From the NCBI RefSeq assembly GCF_033115175.1, contig NC_084835.1:56544948-56608947 (forward strand): a stretch of DNA of 64,000 nucleotides, in the 5' to 3' direction. The DNA is from Lepus europaeus. Taxonomy: Eukaryota; Chordata; Mammalia; Lagomorpha; Leporidae. The translations under genes were made by a program, and so were the position numbers. The notes below the pieces were generated by a model. The model was not told where the DNA came from and did not search any database. It saw nothing but the letters and a program-made list of their open reading frames with translations. Below are positions 1 to 10,283 of the stretch, piece after piece (positions within the stretch are counted from its first letter, which is position 1; each line of letters begins with the position of its first letter).

Positions 1-100
1 CTCTTCCAGCCCCGACTGTGGAAGAAACTATTACAAACACAGAGAAGAGGCTTAAAGCAAAGCTCATCTTCCTGGTGCTCAATCCCCACCCGACCCCCAA

Positions 101-120
101 CACACACACACACACACACA
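101..120. repeat. (CA)n microsatellite
   Basis: Ten uninterrupted CA units in TUBB6 intron 3, not attached to a recognisable SINE tail. Confidence 0.9.
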
Positions 121-202
121 TGCAAAACTGCAACAGTGTAACAGGCATGACAGCTACGCCACCAGCAACTCTTTAAAAAAAAAGTTTTACGAAGTACAAG
201 GA

Positions 203-337
203 TACTTCCAAAAGTGTATGGAAAAAAATGGAGTGAAAAGGTAAGTTTATTTTGGTGCAAAAAAAAAAAAAAAAAGTTAAAATCCATGCATAGTTTTTGC
301 ATGATGTATTTTCCATGAGGTTTTTGAAGACCTTGCG
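203..337. mobile_element. Palindromic MITE-like element, copy a
   Basis: The left arm reads like GATACTTCCAAAAGTGTATGG and the right arm like TTTTCCATGAGGTTTTTGAAG, which is roughly its reverse complement. Between them lies the family core, with a 'GTTTATTTTGGTGCAAAA' block and a 'AAATCCATGCATAG' block. Seven more copies occur in the window. The palindromic architecture and short length suggest a non-autonomous DNA transposon. A mariner origin is my inference. Confidence 0.6.
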
Positions 338-374
338 TATATCTATGTTGTCCAAAACTCACACAGGTAACTAA

Positions 375-706
375 TTTTTTTTTTTTTTCACAGAGTTATA
401 GACAGCGGGGAGAGGAGGGGAGAGAGACAGAGATAAAGGTCTTCCTTCCATTGGTTCACCCCCTAAATGGCCGCTACAGCTGGAGCTACACCAATCTGAA
501 GCCAGGAGCCAGGTGCTTCTCCTGGTCTCCCATGCGGGTGCAGGGCCCAAGCACTTTGGCCATCCTCCACTGCACTCCCGGGCCACAGCAGAGAGCTGGA
601 CTGGAAGAGGGGCAACCGGGACAGAATTCGGCACCCTGACCGGGACTTGAACCCAGTGTGCCGGCACCGCAGGTGGAGGATTAGCCTATTGAGCCTCAGC
701 GCCAGC
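375..706 (-). mobile_element. CSINE, young subfamily
   Basis: A full-length lagomorph SINE in reverse orientation. It starts with a T-run (poly-A tail) followed by the pyrimidine/purine tail block, then the body, and ends at the tRNA-like head near 'GCCTCAGCGCCAGCC'. It carries the young-subfamily B-box region and spurious open frames on both strands. Confidence 0.9.
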
Positions 707-1033
707 CAAAATCATACAATTCTAACCTGCTATTTTAAACCTTTTCAAACTGCAAATGGCATCACACTGCTTTATTTCAATTCGCCAATGCTAACTGAAA
801 TGATGAGCTATGTAAAGTACTATGGGGCAGAACATCTCCAAGAAGACAATCCTGCCTCCTTTATTCACTGAAGAATGATTTTAGAACAAGGGTTGAATGG
901 AACAACATAGTACATTTACACATTCTGGATACCGTCTCAGCCTCCGTAATAAGCATGTGTTATTTTAACAGACAACACAGCATATTTGTGAGTGTATTCA
1001 GTTAAACAATTCATAATTTAAAAGTTTCAGTTT

Positions 1034-1356
1034 GGAGCCAGCGTCCTGGTATAGTGGGTTAAGCCTCTGCCTGTAATGCCGGCACCCCATATGGGTGCTG
1101 GTTTGAGTCCTGGCTGCTCCACTTCCTAACCAGCTCCCCGTTAATGCTCCTGGGAAAGCAGTAGAAAATCACTCGTACCCACATGAAAGACCTGGAAGAA
1201 GCTCCAGGCTCCTGGCTTTGGCCTGGCCCAGTCTTGGCCACTGCAGCCATTTGGGGAACGAACCAGCAGATGGAAGACCTCTCTCTGTGTCTCTCCCTCC
1301 TCTCTTAGCTCTGCCTTTGAAATACACACACACACACAAAAACTTTTTTAAAAAAA
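1034..1356 (+). mobile_element. CSINE, older subfamily
   Basis: The head 'GGAGCCAGCGTCCTGG' and the body motif 'CTGGGAAAGCAGTAG' are followed by 'TGAACCAGCAGATGG' and a CT-rich region. The tail has become a short CA microsatellite (1324-1338) and an A-rich end. Confidence 0.85.
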
Positions 1357-1390
1357 GTCAATTTGTTTTTTACCATCAAAAGTATTTCAA

Positions 1391-1706
1391 GAGGCCAGTG
1401 TTGTGGCACACAGGGTTACTAGCCATCTTTTGCAATGCCAGCACCCAACATGGGAGCTCTGGTTCAGCTCACAGCCCTCCCCTTCTGATCCAGCTTCCTG
1501 CCAATACATCTGGGAAAGCAGCAGAGGATGGCCCAAGTGCTGGCACCCCTGCCATCTACACGGGAGACCCAGACGAGGTTCCTGGCTCCTGGCTTAGGCC
1601 TGGCCCAGCCCTGGCTGTTGTGGCCACTGGGAAAGTGAACCAGCAGATGGAAAAATCTCTGTTACTCGTGCCTTTCAAATAAATACATACATCTTTTTTT
1701 AAAAAA
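1391..1706 (+). mobile_element. CSINE, older subfamily
   Basis: Diverged full-length copy with head 'GAGGCCAGTGTTGTGGC', the internal 'GGGAAAGCAGCAGAGG' block and an AAATA-type tail ending in an A-run. Confidence 0.8.
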
Positions 1707-2641
1707 GATATTCCAAGTCAGCACAGCCTGTTAAAAATTTTAAATATTCTTAAGTCAAGGATAGACATTTATGTCTGACAACAAAGCAAATATTAAAAAA
1801 AAAAATCTGGAGGCAGTCTAAGTGGCAAATGTCATTTCTAACATTTTTGAAGGCTTTGGGGACAATTGGAAAATGAAATGGTCACCACATGGATCTGCCT
1901 TAATTTGTTCTGAGTCTTCTGGATCCTGTTTATCAACAGCTAGGTAAATAAGAACAGACTTTTCTTAAACTCTCCCCGTTTTCAGTTCAGATAAAATAAG
2001 CCCAAGAAAACACTTGAAGCAGCAGCCGCTCTGAGCACCGAGCTTCTCACACCTGCGATGGCTTGTGATGATCGGATTTCAAAGCCCAGGTCAGGCCCAG
2101 GCCTGCAGCCAGGCTGGCGGAGCAGCCAGGCCAGGGGCAGGGTGGATATCTCGCCTGGACAAGTGCTGAATAAGTGCACCACCTCTTCCAGGGAGGCCCC
2201 CTCTCAGACATCTGACGTTTTCCAGTGACGGATATAAGGCGTGAAGGTTTACAGTCATGAAGAATGTAAGGAGTACCTTCAATACCTACCACTCACCTTC
2301 AGAAATAAAACCTACCAATGTTACACGTAGCCAGCGTGACAAGGTTAGGTGTGGGCATCTTCAACCATGTGCAAGTGAATCCTTTTCCCCTGTCTCCTCT
2401 CCAAAAGCAGGGCCGTATACCTGTGCTTCCCCCCCCCCCCCCCCGCCCCCAGCACACACCCTCCCCTCACTCCCGAAGCTGCATTTTAGTGTCAAGTCTC
2501 AGGCCTCTCCAGGTGCAGGCCTGTGTGTTACGTGTGTGCAGGTCACTGTTTATACACACACAATTTCTACAACTGGATTATTACCATGGCCAAACTAGAA
2601 TTGCTTTCCCTTTCCTATAAAGCAGTTCTTAAAACAGAGTC
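1707..2641. other. Non-genic intronic stretch
   Basis: TUBB6 intron 3 sequence without a recognised repeat or conserved coding signal. It includes an oligo-C run at about 2430-2444. The short open frames are not supported by similarity or splice context. Confidence 0.6.
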
Positions 2642-2913
2642 TGGGGCCGGCGTTGTGGCACAGTGGGTAAAGCTGCCACCTGCATAGCCAGCATCCTAAA
2701 TGGGTACTGGTTTGTGTCCCGGCTGCTTCACTTCTGAGCCAGCTCCCTGCTAATGGGCTAGGGAAAGCAGCCCATGATTCTCAAGCAGAGAATGGTTCAA
2801 GTCCTTGGGCCCCTGAGCCCACGTGGGAGACCTGGATGAAGCTCCTGGCCCACCATTGTGGCCATCTGGGGAGTGAACCAGCAGAGGGAAGATCTCTCTC
2901 TCTCTCTCTCTTT

Positions 2914-2950
<37 letters not shown>

Positions 2951-2989
2951 CAACTTTGCCTTTCAAATAAAATAAATCTTTAAAAAAAA
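2642..2989 (+). mobile_element. CSINE with embedded (TA)n
   Basis: Head 'GGGGCCGGCGTTGTGGC' and a typical body. The CT-rich section is followed by a TA microsatellite at about 2917-2947, then a 'CTTTCAAATAAAATAAATC' tail. The microsatellite probably grew from the SINE tail region. Confidence 0.9.
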
Positions 2990-3059
2990 TCCCTCACAGA
3001 ACAAGCACTTGGTTGCAAGTTCTTTAAAAGTTCTAATTTCAAGCAGAAACATAGCAAAA

Positions 3060-3480
3060 ACTGTGCTCTCCAACACTGCTGGTGGCATTAATGCCTTTGG
3101 GAAAATTGGCAAAATATATACAGGGTTTAAATGGGTTCATGCATTGCTCTACTAGTTTTACTATTGAGAATCTATTCTGGAACCACAGCCAGAAACACAG
3201 CCAAATTTACACGGATGAAGATGTTCATGACAGAAGCAACAAAAGTTGCTCCCTGATAAACTACCCCTGATTATGGACCACTATAAAGTAAGAATTACTT
3301 AGACATTAGGCAGCTATTAAAAACCACAGCCTTGAGAAGCTACTGTTAATGTACAATAAGATTTATCACATGATGTTCACCGGGAAGAAAAGACACGAAA
3401 TGATAACAGATATTACAACTAATGCAAATCAGCAAAAAGAAACCAAGGTAAAATGACCTCAGTGGGGGCTGATTATAGCA
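3060..3480 (+). mobile_element. Degraded L1/HAL1-type 3' fragment
   Basis: The order of phrases matches old mammalian L1 3' ends: a 'CTGCTGGTGGCA...GGGAAAATTGGCAAAATAT' block, then 'AAGATGTTCATGACAG', then 'TATTAAAAACCACAG' and 'TTCACCGGGAAGAAAAGAC'. It is strongly diverged and the boundaries are approximate. The family assignment is from memory and was not searched. Confidence 0.5.
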
Positions 3481-3851
3481 GAGGAGGAGCATGTGGGGTA
3501 ACTTTTTTTCTCTAGAATGGAACTATTTATCAATGGAATTCCATCAACGCTTCCAGAAAGTAAAAAGTCAAAATCAAATACGAATAACTCAGATTGAGAA
3601 GGGATCTCCCTTCTTACAGTGTACGCCACTCCCCGAGGACAACCATGCCCATTTGCTGTGCTTCCTTTTTTGGACTGAGTAGCCAGAAACCCAGAGCTAA
3701 AATTAATTCTCAGCCCTAACTGAATTAACGCTCCCAGCAGACTTGTTTTAAACCACATTTTAGGACTTTTACTGTTACGTTCAGTTACTTCTTAGGAGGA
3801 GAAAAGGTGGGTATTTGACATAAACCTTTTTTTATATCTAAAAAAATCCAC

Positions 3852-3896
3852 CCCTCTTTCTCACTATCCACTCTGCCTGTCAAAAATAAAAAAATA
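3852..3896 (+). mobile_element. CSINE tail fragment
   Basis: Only the 3' end of a young-type CSINE remains ('CACTATCCACTCTGCCTGTC' plus an A-rich run), directly abutting the next complete copy. Confidence 0.65.
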
Positions 3897-4232
3897 GGCC
3901 GGCGCCGTGGCTCAACAGGCTAATCCTCCGCCTTGCGGCGCCGGCACACTGGGTTCTAGTCCCGGTTGGGGCACCGGATTCTGTCCCGGTTGCCCCTCTT
4001 CCAGGCCAGCTCTCTGCTGTGGCCAGGGAGTGCAGTGGAGGATGGTCCAAGTGCTTGGGCCCTGCACCCGCATGGGAGACCAGGATAGGCACCTGGCTCC
4101 TGCCATCGGATCAGCGCGGTGCACCGGCCGCAGCGCGCCAACTGCGGCGGCCATTGGAGGGTGAACCAATGGCAAAGGAAGACCTTTCTCTCTGTCTCTC
4201 TCTCTCACTGTCCACTCTGCCTGTCAAAAAAT

Positions 4233-4246
<14 letters not shown>
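3897..4246 (+). mobile_element. CSINE, young subfamily
   Basis: Full-length copy with head 'GGCCGGCGCCGTGGCTCAAC', a B-box-like 'GGGTTCTAGTCCC', and tail 'CACTCTGCCTGTC' followed by poly-A. It lies immediately after a tail fragment of a sibling copy. Confidence 0.92.
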
Positions 4247-4263
<17 letters not shown>

Positions 4264-4424
4264 AAAATAAAATAAATCCACACATGTAAATGTGAAACCC
4301 ATCGCAGGCAGGACAACCACAGAGCTGACACAGTGCTGGGCCTCCTGGGAGGGCGGCACTCACTGCACAGCCTTTGTACACTGGGCACCACGGGCATACA
4401 ACGCCTTCCCAAGTAGATGGAGGC

Positions 4425-4695
4425 AGGCTTCTGGCCCAGGGCGTGCCCACCTCCCACATCCGAGCGCCTGGATTCAATTCCCGGCTCTGCTCCTGACTCC
4501 AGCTTCGTGCCAAAGCTGACCCTGGGAGGCGGCAGGTGCTGGCTCAGGTATTTATGTCCCTGCCACGTCCACGGGAGACCTGGATAGGTTCTCCGCTTCT
4601 GGCTCCAGTCTGGCCCCAGCTCTCTGCTGGGGCATTTGGGCAATGAACCAGGGGATGAGAGATCTCTCTCTCACATAAATTTTAAAAATAAACTA
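4425..4695 (+). mobile_element. Old CSINE (CSINE2-like)
   Basis: Diverged copy recognised by 'CATCCGAGCGCCTGGATTC', 'CTGACCCTGGGAGGCGGCAG', 'GGAGACCTGGATAGG' and a short A-rich tail. It belongs to the older type with the 'CACATCAGAGTGCC' head signature. Confidence 0.7.
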
Positions 4696-5604
4696 CCTAA
4701 AAATAAGAGATCTTGGGTGTTTTTTAAAGGTGGTTGGGACCCTACAGTTCACACACTGCACAGCTCAGACCCCAGGTCTCAGGACCGAAGGCAGCGCCTC
4801 GCCCGGTTCAGTGCCTTCCGCCTGCACCAGGGCCGTAACCCCGGAAGCTGTCCCAGAGGGCAGCCGGAAGTCACTGCGCGCGGATCCGTACAAGGCGGGG
4901 TCCTCCCTGGTCCCTCCTCAGAGCGCAGCAGCACCGAGACCCCAGGTCTTTATCACGAGGACAGCGAGCAGCCCCTCGCCATGGACTAAGACCACACCCC
5001 GCGAGCGGAATGACGACCCGGGAGGCGGGCCTGGTGGCCGAGTTCCTCCGGAAGCCAGGCCGCTGTCTCCCTGTGCAAGTGTTCCCGGAGGACAGATTTC
5101 CTATTGGATCAAACGCTTGATCCACTAACTCTGCAGAGTGATTCGCTCAACACCTTCGCCAGCACTAGCTCTCGGCAGTTCTTAAATACTGGCCAAGCTG
5201 GTGGGAGAAAAGGATCTTCTTGCTTTACTTGCTGCCCACCCACCCCTAATTACTAAAAACTTCTACCCCTAGGTATTCATAGTTTTTATCATGGTTGTGA
5301 ACAGGATATTTTCCTCCAATATATTCATAGCAAAGTAGACTCTCAATCAAATAAGGTGATTTGCATCTCCTTTCCTTCTCTGGGTCTTTGTGCACTGGCT
5401 AAGTCTTCAGAAGATGGAAAAATAGTAGAGGCAGTGGACATCTTTTTCTCATACCTAATTTTGTTGGGAAGATTTCTCATGTTTCAGCAGAGAGTTGATT
5501 TCACTGTAAGTAGATAACCCTTAAATCGTAGGAGTACGCAGTCCTTAAAGAATGGGAGTTTCTTTACACTTCTAGCTTATATATGTTTTTTGTCTTCTAC
5601 AAAT

Positions 5605-5735
5605 CAGGAACACATACTGAATTTTACCAAATGTTTTTTGAAAATCTATTAAAATACTGTCTCCAGTAAGCCATCAGCAGACACCTTAATGTTGAGCTAT
5701 CCTTGCATTCCTGGGATGTTGCAAATATTTATCAA
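5605..5735 (-). mobile_element. Degraded antisense L1 ORF2 fragment
   Basis: 'CTGAATTTTACCAAATG...' followed by 'GAGCTATCCTTGCATTCCTG' reads like the familiar antisense copy of the L1 reverse-transcriptase region. It is short and full of changes, and the boundaries are approximate. Confidence 0.55.
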
Positions 5736-5862
5736 GCACTTACAGTGCATTAAACATCCTAAATGTTCATTTAATTCTTACATCTCATTAAAAAGTACAG
5801 TCTCATTTATAGATCAATAAATTAAATCACAAAGTCCATTACACAGTGAGTGGAAAGATCAA
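5730..5862 (+). mobile_element. MIR-like SINE remnant
   Basis: 'ATCAAGCACTTACAGTGC', 'TCATTTAATTCTTACA', 'CATTTATAGATCAATAAATT' and 'AATCACAAAGTCCATTACAC' follow the MIR core order (size and abundance block, ATTTTACAGATGAG-like block, then the ACACAG-like block). Old and diverged. Confidence 0.5.
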
Positions 5863-5864
5863 AG

Positions 5865-6120
5865 AGCCAGCATTATGGTACAGTGGGTTAAGCCACTGCT
5901 GGCTACTGTGCTTCTGATCCAGCTTCCTGTTGCCTTAGAAAGTAGCAGATGATGGACCAAGTACTCTGGGCCTCTGCCACCCACATGAGAGACCAAGATG
6001 GCTTCCAGGCTCCTGGTTTCAGCCTAGACCTGCTCCAGTCATTGGAGCCATTTGAAGAGTAGACCAGTGAACAGAAAATGTGTCTGTCTGTCTCTCTCAA
6101 TCTGCCTTTCAAATAAAGAC
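5865..6120 (+). mobile_element. CSINE, older subfamily, shortened head
   Basis: Begins 'GAGCCAGCATTATGGTAC', contains 'CTTCTGATCCAGCTTCCTG' and 'GAGAGACCAAGATGG', and ends 'CTGCCTTTCAAATAAAG'. Part of the head region is deleted. Confidence 0.8.
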
Positions 6121-6230
6121 TCAAACCCAGAAGTACAGCAGCACAGTCCGATATTTAACCATCTGACTCTTGCTTGGTTACAATATATTTAGAACCCCCC
6201 TGCCCCCCCGCCCCACACACACACAGCTGC

Positions 6231-6500
6231 AGGGTGGGCATTTGGTCTAGTGGTGAAGATGTCACTTAAGATGCCTACATCCCACATCAGAGTGACTAGG
6301 TTTGAGTCCTGGCCTCCCTCCTGATTCCAGCTTCCTGCTAATGCAGACCCTGGGAGGCATCAGTGACAGCTCAAGTAGTTGGGTTCCTGCCACCCATGTG
6401 GGAGACCTGGATTGAGTTCCTGGCCACAGCCCAACCCCAGCCATTGTAGGCAATGGGGGACTGAATCAGTGGACAGGAACTCTTTTTCAAACAAATAAAC
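6231..6500 (+). mobile_element. Old CSINE (CSINE2-like)
   Basis: Head 'GGTGGGCATTTGGTCTAGTG', 'CACATCAGAGTGACTAGG', 'GACCCTGGGAGGCATCAG' and tail 'TCAAACAAATAAAC'. A clear example of the older type, preceded by an oligo-C run and a short CA run. Confidence 0.8.
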
Positions 6501-6720
6501 CAAACACAGCTTCTTTTGATATTCTAAATTTTGGAGGGGTTTTGCATTTGTATTTTTTAAGTGAGTTTGATTTATAGCTTCATGTGTATATTCTAACAGA
6601 AGATACTTTTGGCCTTATGGGAAAAGTGTCCATTATTTTCTGTCTAGGATGGCTTAAATAGGATTCTCTTTTACACTCAGTTAAACTATCTTTCCTTAGT
6701 GTCTTTTGAGGAAGGGGCTG

Positions 6721-6755
6721 GGATGTAGATTTTTTTTGGGGGATGTAGATTTTTG
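6721..6755 (+). repeat. Short direct duplication
   Basis: 'GGATGTAGATTTTT' occurs twice about 20 bp apart (6721 and 6741), separated by a T/G run. Probably replication slippage. Confidence 0.7.
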
Positions 6756-7400
6756 ATGTACTCAATTTCCATATCATAGAGCTTTAAGCCAGCAATCAGC
6801 CCTAAAATTCTCACAGTCCCCTGGATGACACACTGCCTTTCAGATGTATGGGAAGTATGTTCCCTGATGGACTGAGGTATTTCTATTGATTAGTAATAGT
6901 TTTTTTTCTTCTAGGCACATTTCATAATAAAATGGTCATTTTGGAGCAATATTGCAAATTGGCATGTGTCTCTAAAATATCCAGACTTTCAGATCTGCCA
7001 CTCATCCTATAGGCTCTGCCTGGTAACACAAGTGGTAGCACTTTGTTTAAATTTGTATCATTTTCTTTAGGCACTTGCTGAGAGAGAGGTTCCATCATCA
7101 TTTTTTAGGTGGAAGAGGGGAGGAAAAAACTATTTACTCAATTCTGCTAAAACAAAACTCATATGATGTCAGCCTCTAGAAAAAAAAAAAACCATACAAC
7201 TGTCCATAGATGATGGAAAAAGCAATAAACACATATTAAAGTTAAAAAAAAAATGACCAACACAGGAACCAAAACCAGACGATGAAATAACTTTATAATG
7301 AGAAGTAGAAAGAAATTAGTATCTTGATTTTTGTATTTTGGTCAAGAACTATCAGTATCATAATTTCATTTGAGAGACGCATTATTTCCCTAAGGAAAAA

Positions 7401-7695
7401 GTCCCAGCAGTTGAAATGCCCATATCCCACATCAGAGTGTTCAGGTTCAAATCCTGGCTTTGGATTCTGATTGCAGCCCCCTGCTAATGTACACTCTGTG
7501 AGGCAGTGGTGATGGCTCCAGAAATTGAGTCCCTGCCTGCTGTGTGGGAGAGACCTGGATTGAGCTCCCAGCTCCTGCCTTTGGCCTGGTCCAGCCCTGG
7601 CCAGTATCTGGGGGGTAAACAGTGGATGGGGGCTCTCTCTGTCTGTCTCTTTATCTCTCTGCTCTTGAATAAACAAATGGTTTGAAAAAAACTTA
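7401..7695 (+). mobile_element. Old CSINE, head truncated
   Basis: 'CCCACATCAGAGTGTTCAGG', 'ACACTCTGTGAGGCAGTGG', 'GGAGAGACCTGGATTGAG' and an AATAAACAAATG tail. The first tens of bases of the head are missing or unrecognisable. Confidence 0.7.
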
Positions 7696-7854
7696 AAAGT
7701 GCAGACTTAGAAGCCAGACCTTGTGGGGGTGGGGGAGGAGCTGCTCATTTCTACTCTAAACTTTTCTGTGTCAGGTAATGCTTCAATCTCGGCACAAAAA
7801 CCGGCTTGATTTTTTAAAATAAAGAAAGAAGGAAGCAGGAAGGAGGGAACCTAC

Positions 7855-7965
7855 CAAAGATGAAGTTATCAGGCCGGAAGAGCTGCCCAAAAGGCCCAGA
7901 GCGCACACTGTCCATGGTGCCCGGCTCCAAGTCCACCAGGGCAGCCCTGGGCACATATTTCTGAG
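7855..7965 (-). CDS. TUBB6: TUBB6 exon 3
   Basis: 111 nt. The acceptor is CTCTTCCAG and the first two bases complete Ser56, followed by [15 protein letters not shown]... up to the first base of Gly93. The donor is GTAGGT at 7854 downwards. This exon carries the DLEPGTMD nucleotide-contact loop. Length and phase equal those of other vertebrate beta-tubulin exon 3s. Confidence 0.95.
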
Positions 7966-10283
7966 CTGGAAGAGAAAAAAAAAAAGAAAAAAAGCGATGC
8001 AAGTTATTTTCTGGTTTTAGGGTAATCGACTCTCCCTAGCAAGTCCACCCGGAAGGGAGGAACCAGCGCCTCCGCAGAGGAAACCATGAGCTTCCCCAAC
8101 TCCCAGCTTCCCGCTGGTGTGAGGAAGCAGCCAGCGTGGATGGGCAGAGCAGGCTGCAGGGAGAGGCAGGATGAGAAATCAGCCTCCTGACTTCCTGCCT
8201 CCTGTATTTTCCAGTTCACCCTGACCCCTCTTTCCTGTTGGTAAGCTTTCTTTTTTTTAACCCCATGGAAATAAACTGTGTGGCAGCAAACTGTCACACG
8301 CTTTCTGGCACCTCCCCAGGCACACACAGACTGGAAGGCCTCAGCTTCAATCAGCATCTCCCGGCAGGCTCCAGCCCACTGGTGCTGGGGCCCCCTTACT
8401 CTCACTTTCATACCCATAGGGCAGGACACTATGCCCAGTGTGGCAAGGGTTAATAGGATTCAAGTTGAAGAAAGGGCACAACCTCCTGGGCCTACCAGGG
8501 TTAACAGGAAGTGCAACAGGCACTGGAATTTTCCTCGGTGCTGGCTAGAAATTCCATCTTGCATGCCCTTGGTGATCCAGACCTTTTGTTAGAGCTGCTC
8601 AAGTGAACAGAGCAGTGACTCACGGAAAGTGCTCTTCCAGCTCATGTGTGGACAAACACCAAGTGACTCGGACACTTCTGGTGACTCAAGAGTGATTATC
8701 TCTGGGGACATTTATGTATGTGTGAGGGCAGCACCTGTTACTCTCAGTGTTCCCTCACTGTCTGGGGAAGGTACCCCTTTTATAACAAAAGTTGCTGTAG
8801 AAATAATGCATACATCACTATATGTATTCGAGGGTACTTACAAATTTTTGTGTAAAATGGAACTAAGGGGCGAGCGCTTAGCCTAGCAGTTAAGACACTC
8901 AAGTCCCACATTGTAGAACCTGGGTTGGATTCCCAACTCCAGCTCCTGACTCCGGCTTGTTGCCAATGCAGACCCTGGGAGGCTTGGTGATGGCTACAGT
9001 GATTCTGCTACCTGGATGTAGGTGCCTTTAAGAAGTTCCTGGCTCCCAGCTTCAGCTCTGGACCAGCCCCACCCCAGCCATAGTGGTCATTTGGACAACA
9101 AAAGACCAGGGAGTTAAAAGGAAGTTTATTTGGGTACAATAAAAATTTGAAATCCATGCACAGCAGGTGTCTTCACAACAACTATACAGGGATTTCCGTG
9201 TTTTACTGCCCCCAAACAAACTTACCTTTAATTTCATTTTTCACCAACTTTCTAAAGCACCTCCGGATGGGTGCCCAGGACAGGAGCCGGCAAACCACAG
9301 CTCGGAATTTTTTACTAAACTCCATTAGCGACTCAGACCTGGGGCAGTTTCAGCCGCCAGAGAAAAAGTCGGAGACAGCGTTTTTCAAAAAGTTTAGCCC
9401 AGAACCCATTACGAGGTGTGTTTTAAGTTCACTGACTCCGTTCTGCGACTCCCTGCCCTTGAGGGAAGCCTGTTTGGGCGCCCAAAGCCGAGTTCCCAAT
9501 ACGAACGGGGCGTCTCCCTACGGCGCTCCGACCCTCGCGAGGGGCCCGACCCCGCGGCTGCAATTAACTGTCGGCCGCTTTCCCGCCCGCCCCAGGGGGA
9601 GCGAGGGTGTGGCCGGGCATCCCGCGGGATCTGCACCGAGGCGGCCCCGAGCCCACGCCGGGATCCGGGCCAGCAGGGGCCGGGCATGGCCGGGGTCCGG
9701 GAGGGGCATGGTCGCCGGTCGCAACGGGGGTCGTCCGGGGTCCAGAGCGATGGGCTGGGGTGCGGCGGCGGGGAGGGCCGCGCTACTCACAGGATGACTC
9801 ATTGTAGTAGACGTTGATCCTCTCCAGCTGCAGCGCCGAGTCTCCCACGTAGCCTCCGGCCGGGTCGATGCCATGCTCGTCGCTAATCACTTCCCAAAAC
9901 TAGGGGAGGACGAGGCGAAGGGACAGGCCGTCAGGACCCGGAGCCCACGGGGCCCTCTCCGCGCCCACCCCCAGGGCCGCCGGGGCGGGGCGGGGGCGCG
10001 GGGCCGAATTCCAGGCGCGCCTGAGCCGCCGGCAGCCGCTCCCAGCTGGGGCGGGACGGAGCACGGACAGGGGTCCCGGCCGCGCCACCGCTCCGGCGCT
10101 CGCTCCCTGGGCGTCGAGGACCCGGGGGCCGTCGAGAGGGCGCGCGCCCCGGCGGGGCGGCCCCGGGAGACTCCGGCCCGCTACTCGCCCGCCCTCCGGC
10201 TCAGCCCTTCGCCCCTCTGCGCCCACCTTGGTGCCAATCTGGTTCCCACACTGGCCCGCCTGGATGTGCACGATCTCCCTCAT
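7855..10283 (-). CDS. TUBB6: TUBB6, beta-tubulin class V (5' part: exons 1-3)
   Basis: Beta-tubulin pairs with alpha-tubulin in microtubules and binds exchangeable GTP. The gene runs on the minus strand with exons 10227-10283, 9791-9899 and 7855-7965 (57, 109 and 111 nt, the classical vertebrate beta-tubulin exon sizes). Spliced, they encode residues 1-92 and the first base of codon 93. Visible features are the N-terminal MREI tetrapeptide used in tubulin mRNA autoregulation, the nucleotide-binding loop GQCGNQ (10-15) and the DLEPGTMD loop (67-74). Isotype-specific residues (T18, AGGY at 33-36, [18 protein letters not shown] around 40-57, and GPFGQL at 79-84) fit TUBB6 rather than TUBB3 or TUBB2 as I remember them. 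CIDEA lies upstream on the same strand, as in human. All visible splice sites are GT-AG. The terminal exon lies outside the window, so the gene is cut by the window edge and shows no sign of being broken. Confidence 0.95.
8005..8825. other. TUBB6 intron 2, 3' part
   Basis: Intronic sequence between exon 3 and a MITE/SINE block. I see no repeat of known family and no supported gene. The open frames in it lack splice or similarity support. Confidence 0.6.
8828..9262. mobile_element. Palindromic MITE-like element, copy b, split by a CSINE
   Basis: The left arm 'GAGGGTACTTACAAA' lies at about 8830. After the inserted CSINE (8866-9095) come the core 'GGAAGTTTATTTGGGTAC' and 'AATTTGAAATCCATGCACAG', and then a reverse arm 'CAAACTTACCTTTAATTTC' near 9220-9262. 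This is the longest copy and retains a reverse-complement repeat of the GTTTATTT block. Confidence 0.55.
8866..9095 (+). mobile_element. Old CSINE inside MITE copy b
   Basis: Head 'AGGGGCGAGCGCTTAGCC', 'CCAATGCAGACCCTGGGAGG' and 'GGCTCCCAGCTTCAG'. The copy stops after 'GTGGTCATTTGGA', so its 3' tail is missing. It lies between the two parts of the MITE-like element. Confidence 0.7.
9791..9899 (-). CDS. TUBB6: TUBB6 exon 2
   Basis: 109 nt, acceptor CCCCTAG and donor GTGAGT. Encodes [10 protein letters not shown]... through YYNESS (residues 20-55) and the first base of Ser56. The length is the canonical beta-tubulin exon 2 size and joins in phase with exons 1 and 3. Confidence 0.96.
10227..10283 (-). 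CDS. TUBB6: TUBB6 exon 1 (start codon at 10283)
   Basis: 57 nt coding [19 protein letters not shown], exactly 19 codons, then donor GTGGGC. The start is fixed by the invariant tubulin N-terminus. The sequence around the ATG (CGCCATGA) is a good initiation context. The encoded MREI motif is the known signal for co-translational tubulin mRNA decay. Confidence 0.97.

Larger units (their letters stand above)
1..7854 (-). other. TUBB6: TUBB6 intron 3 (partial, runs off left edge)
   Basis: This is the sequence downstream of the exon 3 donor on the minus strand. Vertebrate beta-tubulin genes finish with one exon of about 1 kb encoding residue 93 to the C-terminus. No such open frame exists here on either strand, so exon 4 must lie beyond position 1. 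The intron is filled with SINEs, a MIR, old L1 pieces and a MITE-like repeat, listed separately. The stretches 707-1033, 1707-2641, 4700-5600, 6501-7400 and 7696-7854 show no gene and no repeat that I can name. Confidence 0.85.

Noticed and set aside
2917-2947. Direct repeats as CRISPR-like arrays
   Set aside because: All tandem repeats seen are simple microsatellites without unique spacers, mostly in SINE tails, in a mammalian genome.
3897-3965. tRNA gene at CSINE heads (A-box and B-box present)
   Set aside because: The heads are tRNA-derived but do not close a proper cloverleaf with an acceptor stem, and they continue into the SINE body. The same applies to every copy.
1-7854. TUBB6 loss of its last exon
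   Set aside because: The gene simply runs off the left edge. Large final introns are normal for this gene, and there is no sign of disruption.
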